In this document: in pieces, positions 50,942 to 58,305 of the stretch
Numbering within the stretch: position 1 is the stretch's first letter
Layout of the letters: each line of letters starts with the position of its first letter
Source: Bradyrhizobium nanningense
GTDB taxonomy: Bacteria > Pseudomonadota > Alphaproteobacteria > Rhizobiales > Xanthobacteraceae
NCBI RefSeq assembly: GCF_004114535.1
Contig: NZ_LBJC01000082.1
Span: 156,501-220,500 of the forward strand
Direction of reading: 5' to 3'
DNA: 64,000 bases
The notes under the pieces: model-generated
The model's input: the letters and a program-made list of their open reading frames with translations, nothing else
What the model was told of the DNA's origin: nothing
Databases searched by the model: none
Translations under genes and position numbers: made by a program

Positions 50942-53314
50942 CTAGTCTCGCGTCTTGAGGACCGCGACGAGGTCCAGTTTGTCGATGCGTTCGCGGATGA
51001 TTGCGGCGGAGGCGATGGCAGCCAGCACCACGACGGAGGTCGCGATGACGTAGGTTGAGTGCTCGACGACAAGGCGGACGCGCATCAATTCGCCGGCCAG
51101 ATTGGTCTTCATCACCCATGCGAGGCCGTAGCCCATCAGCCAGCCGGGCGGCTGGGCGATCAGCGTCAGGATGGCGAGCTCGAGCAGGAGGATGCGCAAG
51201 ACCTCGCCGCGCGTGAAGCCGAGCACGCGCAGGCTCGCCAGCTCGCGCGCCCGTTCCGACAGTGAGATCCGGGCGTTGTTGTAGACGACACCGAACGCGA
51301 TCACGGCGGCGAGCCCGGTATAGATGCTCGCCATCGTGGTGACGAGCAATGCGACCGTCTTGCGGAAGTTCACGAGCGAGACGCGCTGCAGCGCCACGCC
51401 GCCGACCGGCGGCATGGATTTCACCGCCGCGTAGAAATCCTCCGTCCGGCTCTCATCGAGGCTGAGGCTCACGCTGTTCACGACCGGTGCTTCGCGCATC
51501 AGCTTGCGGAGCGCCTCGATGTCCATCATCCCCTTGATGCCGAAATAATCCTCCACCGTCGCCACGACCGGCGTCGTGACCGTGCGGCGGGCCCCTTCCA
51601 GCAGATCGAGCTCGACGGTGTCACCGGCGCGGACGCCGAGGATCTGAGCGAGCATGCCTGACAGCGCAAGGCCCGTATCCGGGAGCGCGACCGGGTGGAG
51701 GTCGGCGTCGATGATCCGGCGCAAATCGGCATTGGCGGGCCGGCCGCTGATCATGATCCGGCGTTCGACGTTGCCGTGCCGAATCCGGACGGGCACCTCG
51801 CGGAACGGCTCGGCGGCGAGAACGCCGGGAAGCCGCCGGACCTGCTCCACGACATTCGCGATCCGCTTCTCGGCAAAGCCGATGGTCGCGTCCTGCCGGT
51901 CGGCGAGGAAGTAGGTCACGTCGATCAGGTGCTCCATCGAGTCCCGCGTGAACAAGGAGACGACCAGGATGGCCGTGGCCAGCGCCATGCCGAGCGTCGT
52001 GAACGCGGCGCGGACCGGGTGTCGCGCGATGTTGCGGATCATCATCAGCGTCGGCTGCGAAACGAACCGGTCGAGCTGGATGCTCGCCGGCAGCAGCCGC
52101 CGATAGACCGGCGGCGCGGGCGGCTGCATGGCAACGGCCGGCGGCAGCTTGACCACCTCGCGCAGCGCCCGCAGCGCGCCGACGGCGGCCGCCGCCGCGC
52201 TGAGCGCGCCCGCGGTGACGTACAGGTCCGGCGCCTTCGCGAAAACAAGGAACGGGAAGTGGAAGAAGTCGCCGAACAGGGCGGTGACGCGCAATCCGAG
52301 CCAGGTGCCGGCCGCGCCGCCGACGAGGATGCCGATCGCCACGATCAGCGCCACGAATTTCAGATAGTGCAGCACGACGCTGCGATCGGAATAACCCAGC
52401 GCCTTGAACAGGCCGATCTGCTCGCGCTCGAGTGCGACCAGCCGTGTCAAAGTGAGATTGACCAGGAACGCGGCCACCAGCAGGAAGATCGGCGGCAGCG
52501 TGCGGCTCATGTTGTTGAGCATGTCGAGCTCATGATCGAGCCAGGCGTGCGAGGTCTGGTCCTTCCGGCCATGGGCCGCCTGGCCGCCGTAGGGGTCGAG
52601 CAATGCGTCGAGCCGCGCGATCACCTCGCGCTCCGAGGCGCCGGGTTGCAGCTTGAGCGACACCGCCGAGAACGCGCCGTCGAGATCGTAGACGCCCGCG
52701 AGCGCCTTCTCCGACATCCAGACGATGGCGTAGCGGCGATCGTCCGGCATCAGGTCGCCTGGGCCGACGGTGTAGACGAATTCGGGTGACAACGCCGTGC
52801 CGACGATCACAAGCTCGCGCTTCTTGCCGTTCAGGATGGCCGAGAACCGTGCCCCTTCCGAGAAGCCGTGAGCCCGCGCGAACGGCTCGTTGACGACGAT
52901 TTCTTCGGAGCGGCCGGGCTCCGGAAGCCGTCCGGACCGCATGTAGAGGCGATTGAGATGCGGCTCGCCGCTATCGGGGAGCGAGACGAACTGGGCGCTT
53001 GCGGGCTCCGAGAAGCCGGGAATGTCCAGCAGCGCCGGCTTGGCGATACGAGCATCGACGGCGGCGACGCCGGGGATCTCGCGGATCCGGTCGGCGAGCG
53101 CCTTGGGTGCGCGCTTCGCCTGCGCGAACACGTCGCCGAACCCGTAGCGTTCGTAATATGCGATCCGCGTCTCCTCGAGCGATCGATGCGAGCCGACCGC
53201 GAGCACCAGCGTCGCAACGGCCCCTCCGATCACGAGCGCGACGGCGAACACCTGCGCCCAGAGCCTTCTGACATCGCGAAACAGCTTGATGTCGAGCACC
53301 GTCATGGCCGTCAC
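50942..53314 (-). CDS. ABC transporter permease with two FtsX domains
   Basis: The 790-residue protein has an N-terminal membrane helix and a large periplasmic MacB-core-like domain. A three-helix FtsX unit follows (about residues 275-390, from LPPIFLLVAAFLVNLTLTRL), then a further helix and periplasmic domain and a second FtsX unit at the C-terminus (LGFTRGEVLRILLLELAIL). This double arrangement is that of LolE/DevC-like or YknZ-like lipid or peptide exporters. The start is GTG at 53314, overlapping the ATPase stop as GTGA; ATG at 53305 is an alternative. Substrate is unknown. Confidence 0.9.
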   Translation of the reverse strand: MTAMTVLDIKLFRDVRRLWAQVFAVALVIGGAVATLVLAVGSHRSLEETRIAYYERYGFGDVFAQAKRAPKALADRIREIPGVAAVDARIAKPALLDIPGFSEPASAQFVSLPDSGEPHLNRLYMRSGRLPEPGRSEEIVVNEPFARAHGFSEGARFSAILNGKKRELVIVGTALSPEFVYTVGPGDLMPDDRRYAIVWMSEKALAGVYDLDGAFSAVSLKLQPGASEREVIARLDALLDPYGGQAAHGRKDQTSHAWLDHELDMLNNMSRTLPPIFLLVAAFLVNLTLTRLVALEREQIGLFKALGYSDRSVVLHYLKFVALIVAIGILVGGAAGTWLGLRVTALFGDFFHFPFLVFAKAPDLYVTAGALSAAAAAVGALRALREVVKLPPAVAMQPPAPPVYRRLLPASIQLDRFVSQPTLMMIRNIARHPVRAAFTTLGMALATAILVVSLFTRDSMEHLIDVTYFLADRQDATIGFAEKRIANVVEQVRRLPGVLAAEPFREVPVRIRHGNVERRIMISGRPANADLRRIIDADLHPVALPDTGLALSGMLAQILGVRAGDTVELDLLEGARRTVTTPVVATVEDYFGIKGMMDIEALRKLMREAPVVNSVSLSLDESRTEDFYAAVKSMPPVGGVALQRVSLVNFRKTVALLVTTMASIYTGLAAVIAFGVVYNNARISLSERARELASLRVLGFTRGEVLRILLLELAILTLIAQPPGWLMGYGLAWVMKTNLAGELMRVRLVVEHSTYVIATSVVVLAAIASAAIIRERIDKLDLVAVLKTRD

Positions 53315-54018
53315 CAGGTGAGCTCGGCGGCTTGCCGCCGTGTCTCGTTGGTCTGAATCCGGGAGATCCGACCGTCGGCGAAGAACAGCACCCGGTCGGC
53401 GACCTCCTGAATGCTGGCGTTGTGGGTAATGATGATCGTGGTGGTGCCGAGTTGCCGGTTCACCCCGAGCAGCGCTTCGATGACGCGAATGCCGGTCTTG
53501 GAGTCCAGTGCTCCGGTCGGCTCATCGCACAGCAGCACCGCCGGCCGCTTCGCGATGGCGCGGGCGATGGCGACGCGCTGCTGCTCGCCACCTGAGAGCT
53601 GCGCGGGAAAGTGGTGCATCCGCTCTTCCAGCCCGACCAGGGCGAGGGCCTCGTCGGGCCGCATCGGGTCATGAGCGACTTCGGTCACCAGCGCGACGTT
53701 CTCATACGCGGTGAGGCTCGGCACCAGATTATAGAACTGGAAAACGAAGCCGATATGGTCGCGGCGATATTTCGTCAGTTCACGATCTTCCAGATCCGTC
53801 AGGTCGAGGTCGCGGAATGACAGCCTGCCGCTGGTCGGCCGGTCGAGACCGCCCATGATGTTGAGCAACGTCGTTTTGCCGCTGCCGGAGGGGCCGAGCA
53901 GCACGACCACTTCCTTCTCGGCGATCTCGAGATCGACCTTGTTGAGGGCATGCACCATCACCTCGCCGGAGCCGTAGGTCTTGGTCAGGGCTTTGGCAGT
54001 GAAGACAGGCTGGCTCAT
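53311..54018 (-). CDS. ABC transporter ATP-binding protein (MacB/LolD type)
   Basis: The 235-residue ATPase has Walker A GPSGSGKTTLLN, the Q-loop FVFQFYNLVPSLTAYENV, signature LSGGEQQRVAIARAIAKRP, Walker B LLCDEPTGALD and the H-switch IIITHN. The sequence is of the LolD/MacB class that powers mechanotransmission-type transporters with FtsX permeases, which matches the permease gene that overlaps its stop. It lies 29 bases downstream of the OpgC-like gene on the same strand, so a four-gene operon OpgC-ATPase-permease-HlyD is likely. Confidence 0.94.
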   Translation of the reverse strand: MSQPVFTAKALTKTYGSGEVMVHALNKVDLEIAEKEVVVLLGPSGSGKTTLLNIMGGLDRPTSGRLSFRDLDLTDLEDRELTKYRRDHIGFVFQFYNLVPSLTAYENVALVTEVAHDPMRPDEALALVGLEERMHHFPAQLSGGEQQRVAIARAIAKRPAVLLCDEPTGALDSKTGIRVIEALLGVNRQLGTTTIIITHNASIQEVADRVLFFADGRISRIQTNETRRQAAELTW

Positions 54019-54047
54019 CGAATTTGCCTGCGCATTCGTGGTCAGAA

Positions 54048-55181
54048 TTACAATGGCCGAAGGTTAGGATGCACGCCGCGATCGATTACGGCGAGCAACA
54101 TCGCCATCGCGCTCATCAGGCCGAGGCCCGCGAGAGTGATCACCGTCTGCGATGCCAGTCCGTTCCAGCCCAGGCTGAGCACCGCATGAGCCGCGGAGGA
54201 CAGCAAGACACCGATGCAATAGATCGCAAGCGAGTATTCGCCGCATCTGATCAGCGGAAGCAGTGCTCTGGTCTTCAAGATGGCGGCATTGCTTGGCAGA
54301 AGGCGCCAACAGAGCAGTGCGAGCGCAGCAAAGTGCAACAGCCGCAAGATGTCGAGATTGGTCTTATCGACCGGGTAGATCAGCCGCGACAGCCATCCCG
54401 GCACGTAATCTTCAATGGCGTGGATCTGCCAGCCCAAGGTGATCACGAACGAGAACAGGACGAAGCTCGCCGCCAGAACGGCAAGAGCGCGGGAGTTGAT
54501 AACGGCAAGTTGCCAATCGCCGCGGTCCGCGCCCCACCAGATGCCGATGACGAACAGCAACTGCCAGTTCAGCGGATTGAAATAGAGTTGCCCCCTCGGA
54601 TAGGCCGGGATGTACCAGTCAAACAGATGGGCGAGAACATAGAGCGCAACGGATCCGGTCAGCGCCAGCGGCCAGGCGCCTATCGCGAGCGGCAGGATCA
54701 GGATGAGCGCGAAGTGCAGGATGACCATCAACAACAGAGGGTCCAGGTTGACCGGAGAATAGCGCAACATGGCGACCTGAAGCAGTGTTTCTCCGGGGTG
54801 TTGCAGCAGGATGGCCAGGTTGGCGTGATCGAACATGTCGGGCTGCCATGTCGCGATGTAGGACACTTCCGCCAGCAACACGACGACGGTCAGGATTTGC
54901 GCGACATAGATCTCGCACGATCGCCTCAGCATGCGTAAGCTCGCAACCCCAAAGCCGGAGCGGCGAAACAGGTCGCCGTAGACGATACCGGACGCCAGGC
55001 CCGACAAGAACACGAGAATCTCTGCCGCGTCGCTGAAGCCGAAATTCTTGGGCGTGAACCTGTTCAGATAGCTTTCCGGGATGTGATTGATGAAGATCCA
55101 CCATAGGGAAAGGCCCCGGAACAGGTCGATCCGGAGATCGCGCTTCATCAAAGCGGGCGGTATGATCGCAATCGGTTTCAC
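54048..55181 (-). CDS. OpgC-like membrane acyltransferase
   Basis: The 377-residue protein has about ten membrane spans and the OpgC signature: RDLRIDLFRGLSLWWIFINH at the N-terminus, GFSDAAEILVFLSGLASGIVYG, and LDPLLLMVILHFALILILPL. OpgC of enteric bacteria and rhizobia succinylates or otherwise modifies periplasmic glucans. Start candidates are GTG 55181 (with AGGAAG ahead, chosen), GTG 55238 and ATG 55148. It is the first gene of a tight operon with an ABC exporter (29-base gap), a context unlike the usual opgGH location. A link to modification plus export of one substrate is inference. Confidence 0.85.
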   Translation of the reverse strand: MKPIAIIPPALMKRDLRIDLFRGLSLWWIFINHIPESYLNRFTPKNFGFSDAAEILVFLSGLASGIVYGDLFRRSGFGVASLRMLRRSCEIYVAQILTVVVLLAEVSYIATWQPDMFDHANLAILLQHPGETLLQVAMLRYSPVNLDPLLLMVILHFALILILPLAIGAWPLALTGSVALYVLAHLFDWYIPAYPRGQLYFNPLNWQLLFVIGIWWGADRGDWQLAVINSRALAVLAASFVLFSFVITLGWQIHAIEDYVPGWLSRLIYPVDKTNLDILRLLHFAALALLCWRLLPSNAAILKTRALLPLIRCGEYSLAIYCIGVLLSSAAHAVLSLGWNGLASQTVITLAGLGLMSAMAMLLAVIDRGVHPNLRPL

Positions 55182-55265
55182 TCTTGCGCGCTTCCTCTCC
55201 TGATGGGTGCGCCTCCCTGCATTGGCAAAGTGCTTCACTGGCTCCGGTGAGCTGATCGCCCAGGA

Positions 55266-55940
55266 TCAGCCGTGACGATAGGTGCCGGCCGAGCCCTGCC
55301 GGAGGATTCGGCTCAGACGCGGTATGAAACCGGGGACATCAGCAGCGTACTTCGCATAGGCTTCGCCGAATTCCACCCTGGCATCCCGCTCCTCGTCCCT
55401 GGCGAGTTTCACGTACATGACGGTCAAGACCGGAAACATCGCCAGCGTGAGGATGGTGGGCCATTGCAACAGGAAGCCGAGCATCACCAGGACGAAGCCG
55501 ACATATTGCGGATGCCGGACGTAGCTGTAAGGCCCGGTGGTCGCGAGGCTGCGGGTCTGCTGCGCGTCGTACAGCACCCTCCAGGCCGCGGAGATCAGGA
55601 TGAACCCGGCCCCGATGAAGATGAAGCTCAGAATGTGGAACGGACCCGCGTGCGGATTGGTCTTCCAACCGAACATCATCTCGAGCAGGTGGCCGGCGTC
55701 GTGCGAGAACCAATCGATGTTCGGGTAGCGCGACTGCAGCCAGCCGGACAGGAAGTAGATGGTCAGCGGAAAGCCGTACATCTCGACGAACAGCACCACC
55801 AGGAACGCGCTGAACGCGCCGAACGAGCGCCAGTCGCGCGAGGTCTGCGGCTTGAAGAAAGTATAGGCGAACAGGATGAACACCGCCGAATTGACGATGA
55901 CGAGGCTCCAGAGACCGTAGGCGGGCGCAGCGTCGTGCAT
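55266..55940 (-). CDS. Isoprenylcysteine-methyltransferase-like membrane protein (PEMT/ICMT fold)
   Basis: The 224-residue protein has five or so membrane spans and the family C-terminal motif: GPYSYVRHPQYVGFVLVMLG for S-adenosylmethionine binding, then a second helix and RDEERDARVEFGEAYAKYAA. Such proteins methylate lipids or small thiols; those paired with DUF2933 genes are often found near metal-resistance genes. AAGGAG precedes the ATG at 55940, which overlaps the DUF2933 stop (ATGA). It lies 84 bases before the OpgC-like gene. Real substrate unknown. Confidence 0.85.
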   Translation of the reverse strand: MHDAAPAYGLWSLVIVNSAVFILFAYTFFKPQTSRDWRSFGAFSAFLVVLFVEMYGFPLTIYFLSGWLQSRYPNIDWFSHDAGHLLEMMFGWKTNPHAGPFHILSFIFIGAGFILISAAWRVLYDAQQTRSLATTGPYSYVRHPQYVGFVLVMLGFLLQWPTILTLAMFPVLTVMYVKLARDEERDARVEFGEAYAKYAADVPGFIPRLSRILRQGSAGTYRHG

Positions 55941-56194
55941 CACACGCTCCTTTGGTCGTTCGGCCGGCCGCCGCCGTGATGGTGACCGTGCCCTCCGTGC
56001 ATGAAGACGTGCATGAGCGGACAGGCGAGCAGCGGCAGCCAGATCAGGAGCCCGAGAACGTGAGCCCGATGTTCGGTGAACAGGAGCGCGCCGGCGATAG
56101 CCAGGAATCCCAAGAGAACGAGGCCAGCCTTGGTCTTGACGGACATGCCGCCCTGTGAGCCCTCGCGATACCCGGGATGGTCTTGCACGGTCAT
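55940..56194 (-). CDS. DUF2933 family small membrane protein
   Basis: The 84-residue protein has two membrane helices (about 22-36 and 46-60) and a C-terminal His-rich tail (HVFMHGGHGHHHGGGRPND). That tail could bind metal ions. It matches the DUF2933 layout of short two-span proteins with a His-rich end. GGAGGGTGCC precedes the ATG. It is translationally coupled to the methyltransferase-like gene. DUF2933 genes commonly accompany copper or heavy-metal resistance genes, which supports a metal-linked role; this is inference. Confidence 0.85.
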   Translation of the reverse strand: MTVQDHPGYREGSQGGMSVKTKAGLVLLGFLAIAGALLFTEHRAHVLGLLIWLPLLACPLMHVFMHGGHGHHHGGGRPNDQRSV

Positions 56195-56275
56195 GGCACC
56201 CTCCTGCGGCCATTGGGAGCCTAGCGGCGCGGTCGTCATCAGAGTTGATTCACGTCAAGGTCGCGCCAAGCCTCC

Positions 56276-56437
56276 TCACTTGCCTTGCATCGGCATGGCG
56301 CCCATCCGCCCCTGCATCATCGGCATCATGCCCATGTGCGGCGCGAGCACTTCGTCGGCGGTCTTTTTCTGCTCGTCGGAGAGAGGGCCGACGAGGCCAA
56401 GGGCTCGGAGCCGGCGTCGTCCTTGAGCTTTATCAAC
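56276..56437 (-). pseudogene. Remnant of a Spy/CpxP-like periplasmic protein
   Basis: The C-terminal piece reads GPLSDEQKKTADEVLAPHMG then MMPMMQGRMGAMPMQGK, the LTxxQ-like and Met-rich end of Spy/CpxP-like chaperones. Upstream, the plausible coding text (KLKDDAGSEPLA) is in another frame, so a frameshift lies near 56396. The rest of the gene, with a signal peptide and the first LTxxQ motif, is absent, replaced by the start region of the plus-strand gene. It is a broken relict next to DUF2933, in keeping with a metal/envelope-stress locus. Confidence 0.6.
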
Positions 56438-56492
56438 ATGACCCCTGCCGCCGGACGTTATTTTGAAACATCCGCAACCCGGAGAACCGAAC

Positions 56493-56738
56493 ATGATCAC
56501 CAAGAAGCTCCTCGTCGCCGTCGGCGTCGTATCCCTGCTTGCCGTTCCCGCGATGGCTCAAACCACCGACAAGGAAAAGAACGGCCATCACTACAGCGGC
56601 GGCCCGAAGACCGAGGTCCCGCACCATATGGGCAAGAAGGAAACGATCGGCAGTTCTTCGACCTCTGGTTCGGGCGGTCACCACTACACGGGAGGGCCAG
56701 GCACCTCGACGCCGCACCACATGGGCGACAAGAAGTAA
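56493..56738 (+). CDS. Small secreted protein with duplicated His-rich repeat
   Basis: The 81-residue precursor has a signal peptide (LLVAVGVVSLLAVPAMAQ) and a mature part built from two copies of one 19-residue unit: GHHYSGGPKTEVPHHMGKK at 31-49 and GHHYTGGPGTSTPHHMGDK at 62-80, joined by a Ser/Gly linker. Each unit has two His-His pairs and a Met, a plausible copper, nickel or zinc site. I do not recognise a named family. GGAG lies ahead of the ATG at 56493. It is divergent from the DUF2933/methyltransferase genes, with a broken Spy-like gene between. Confidence 0.75.
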   Translation: MITKKLLVAVGVVSLLAVPAMAQTTDKEKNGHHYSGGPKTEVPHHMGKKETIGSSSTSGSGGHHYTGGPGTSTPHHMGDKK

Positions 56739-56780
56739 GCCGGACCTAGCCGGTCTGCGACCCCCGCAAGGTCGGTTCGC

Positions 56781-56824
56781 CGCCGTCATTCCGGGGCGCT
56801 CACAAGGCGCGACTCGGAATGACC
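56781..56824. repeat. Short dispersed hairpin, GTCATTCCGGGGCGC family
   Basis: GTCATTCC at 56785 and GGAATGAC near 56816-56823 pair, with GGGGCGC / GCGCGACTC inside. It is a small inverted repeat of the kind found in intergenic gaps of this genome, here at the edge of the long minus-strand run. Confidence 0.55.
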
Positions 56825-56904
56825 ACGCATTGCTTGATCCCGTCCGCCAAATGGACCACCATCGCGCCTCTACCGCTCACGGCAGAAGGAGCGAGACAAC
56901 GCGG

Positions 56905-58056
56905 ATGCAGGAGCTTCCCGGAGTTGGTCTAGTCGAACGCGCCCGCGCCGTCGCGCCGCTGATCGCGCGCGAGGCGGACGAGATCGAGCGGTCGCGGCGG
57001 CTGACGCCGTCCGTCGTCGCAGTTCTGATCGAGAACGGGCTCTATCGCGCGCTGCTGCCGCAGAGTCTCGGCGGCGCGGAAGCCCCGATCGAGACCTTCA
57101 TGCAGATGCTGGAGGAGATCGCGAAGGCGGATGCATCCACGGCCTGGTGTCTCGGCCAGTGCAGCGTCTGCGCGATGATCGCGGCCTGGCTCGATCCCGA
57201 CACCGCGCAGGAGATCTTCAACGTAGCCCCCGGCATCCTCGCCTGGGGCGCGATCGCGCATGAGGCGCGCAGCGTCGAGGGCGGCTATCGCGTCACGGCG
57301 CGGTGGGATTTTGCCTCAGGCTCGCGGCAGGCGAGCTGGCTCGGAGCGCATGTGCGGATCGTCGAGGCTGACGGCACGCCGCGGAAGAACGCCGATGGCT
57401 CGCCGGAGGTGCGCACCATCCTCTTTCCCGTCGCGAGCGCGACGTTGCACGACGTGTGGCAGGCGATTGGCCTCGCGGGCACCGGCACGGATTCCTACGA
57501 GGTGGCGGACCTCTTCATCCCCGAGCGCTTCACGGCCTTTCGCGACGTGCCGGCCGCGCTGCGCGAGCCGGGTCCGCTCTACAGGATCGGCACCGGCGCG
57601 ACCTTCAGCCTGGGCTTTGCCGCGGTCTCGCTCGGCGTCGCACGCGCCACGCTGGATGCCGCCATCGCCTTGGCGCGCGCAAAGCACCCCTCGCTGGCAG
57701 GCACCGCCATGCGCGACAATCAGGCCGTACAGGGTCTGATCGGCCGCACCGAAGGCGATCTGCGCGCTGCCGGCGCCTATCTCTACGCCACCGCACATAC
57801 GATGTGGCGCGACCTCTGCGCCACCGGCGAATTCAGCGCGGCACATCGCAGCGCGGTGCGCTTGGCGGCGACCTGGACCATCCATCAGTCGGCCAAGGTG
57901 GTCGACGCCGCCTATCACATGGCCGGCGCGACGGCAGTGTTCCGCAGCCAGCCGTTCGAGCGCCGCTTTCGCGACATGCATGCGATCGCGCAGCAGATCC
58001 AGGCGCGGGACACGCACTATGAGGATGTCGGGAAGGCGATCTTGGCGGGGGGCTGA
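56905..58056 (+). CDS. Acyl-CoA dehydrogenase-fold flavin protein (HpaH/DszC-like monooxygenase class)
   Basis: The 383-residue protein has the three-domain acyl-CoA dehydrogenase fold. The N-terminal helical domain has ADEIERSRRLTPSVV and LLPQSLGGAEAPIETFMQ, the beta domain WDFASGSRQASWLGAHV, and the C-terminal helical domain runs from FSLGFAAVSLGVARATLDAA to MAGATAVFRSQPFERRFRDM. It lacks the catalytic Glu context of true dehydrogenases and fits the two-component flavin-dependent monooxygenase group (HpaH, DszC, HsaA types). ATG 56905 has AAGGAGCGAG upstream at a long spacing. Substrate unknown; no reductase gene is adjacent. Confidence 0.82.
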   Translation: MQELPGVGLVERARAVAPLIAREADEIERSRRLTPSVVAVLIENGLYRALLPQSLGGAEAPIETFMQMLEEIAKADASTAWCLGQCSVCAMIAAWLDPDTAQEIFNVAPGILAWGAIAHEARSVEGGYRVTARWDFASGSRQASWLGAHVRIVEADGTPRKNADGSPEVRTILFPVASATLHDVWQAIGLAGTGTDSYEVADLFIPERFTAFRDVPAALREPGPLYRIGTGATFSLGFAAVSLGVARATLDAAIALARAKHPSLAGTAMRDNQAVQGLIGRTEGDLRAAGAYLYATAHTMWRDLCATGEFSAAHRSAVRLAATWTIHQSAKVVDAAYHMAGATAVFRSQPFERRFRDMHAIAQQIQARDTHYEDVGKAILAGG

Positions 58057-58074
58057 TGGCAGCCGCTCAGCGCG

Positions 58075-58206
58075 CGCCTCGTCCTTCGAGACGACCGCTT
58101 TCAGCGGTCTCCTCAGGATGAGGCTAAGGAGCATTGGTGCTCGTTGAGACTAGTGCCGCGCACTCGGCCCTCATCCTGAGGGCCCGCCAACGGCGGGCGT
58201 CTCGAA
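58075..58206. repeat. Dispersed hairpin repeat, CATCCTGAGG family (copy 2)
   Basis: It contains CTCGTCCTTCGAGACG, CTCCTCAGGATGAG, then CTCATCCTGAGGGC and CGTCTCGAAGGAC as inverted partners. The same CATCCTGAGG and CTTCGAG words are in the element at 4785-4925. It lies between the monooxygenase-like gene and the GGDEF/EAL gene. Confidence 0.7.
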
Positions 58207-58305
58207 GGACGGCCACAGTCGAGAGCGTTTCCATATGCGAGGGCCCTGGCTGCTTGCGGGAGAGGTTCGCCGAGAGAGCGGTGCATCCCTTAAGTCAGCA
58301 TCCAC

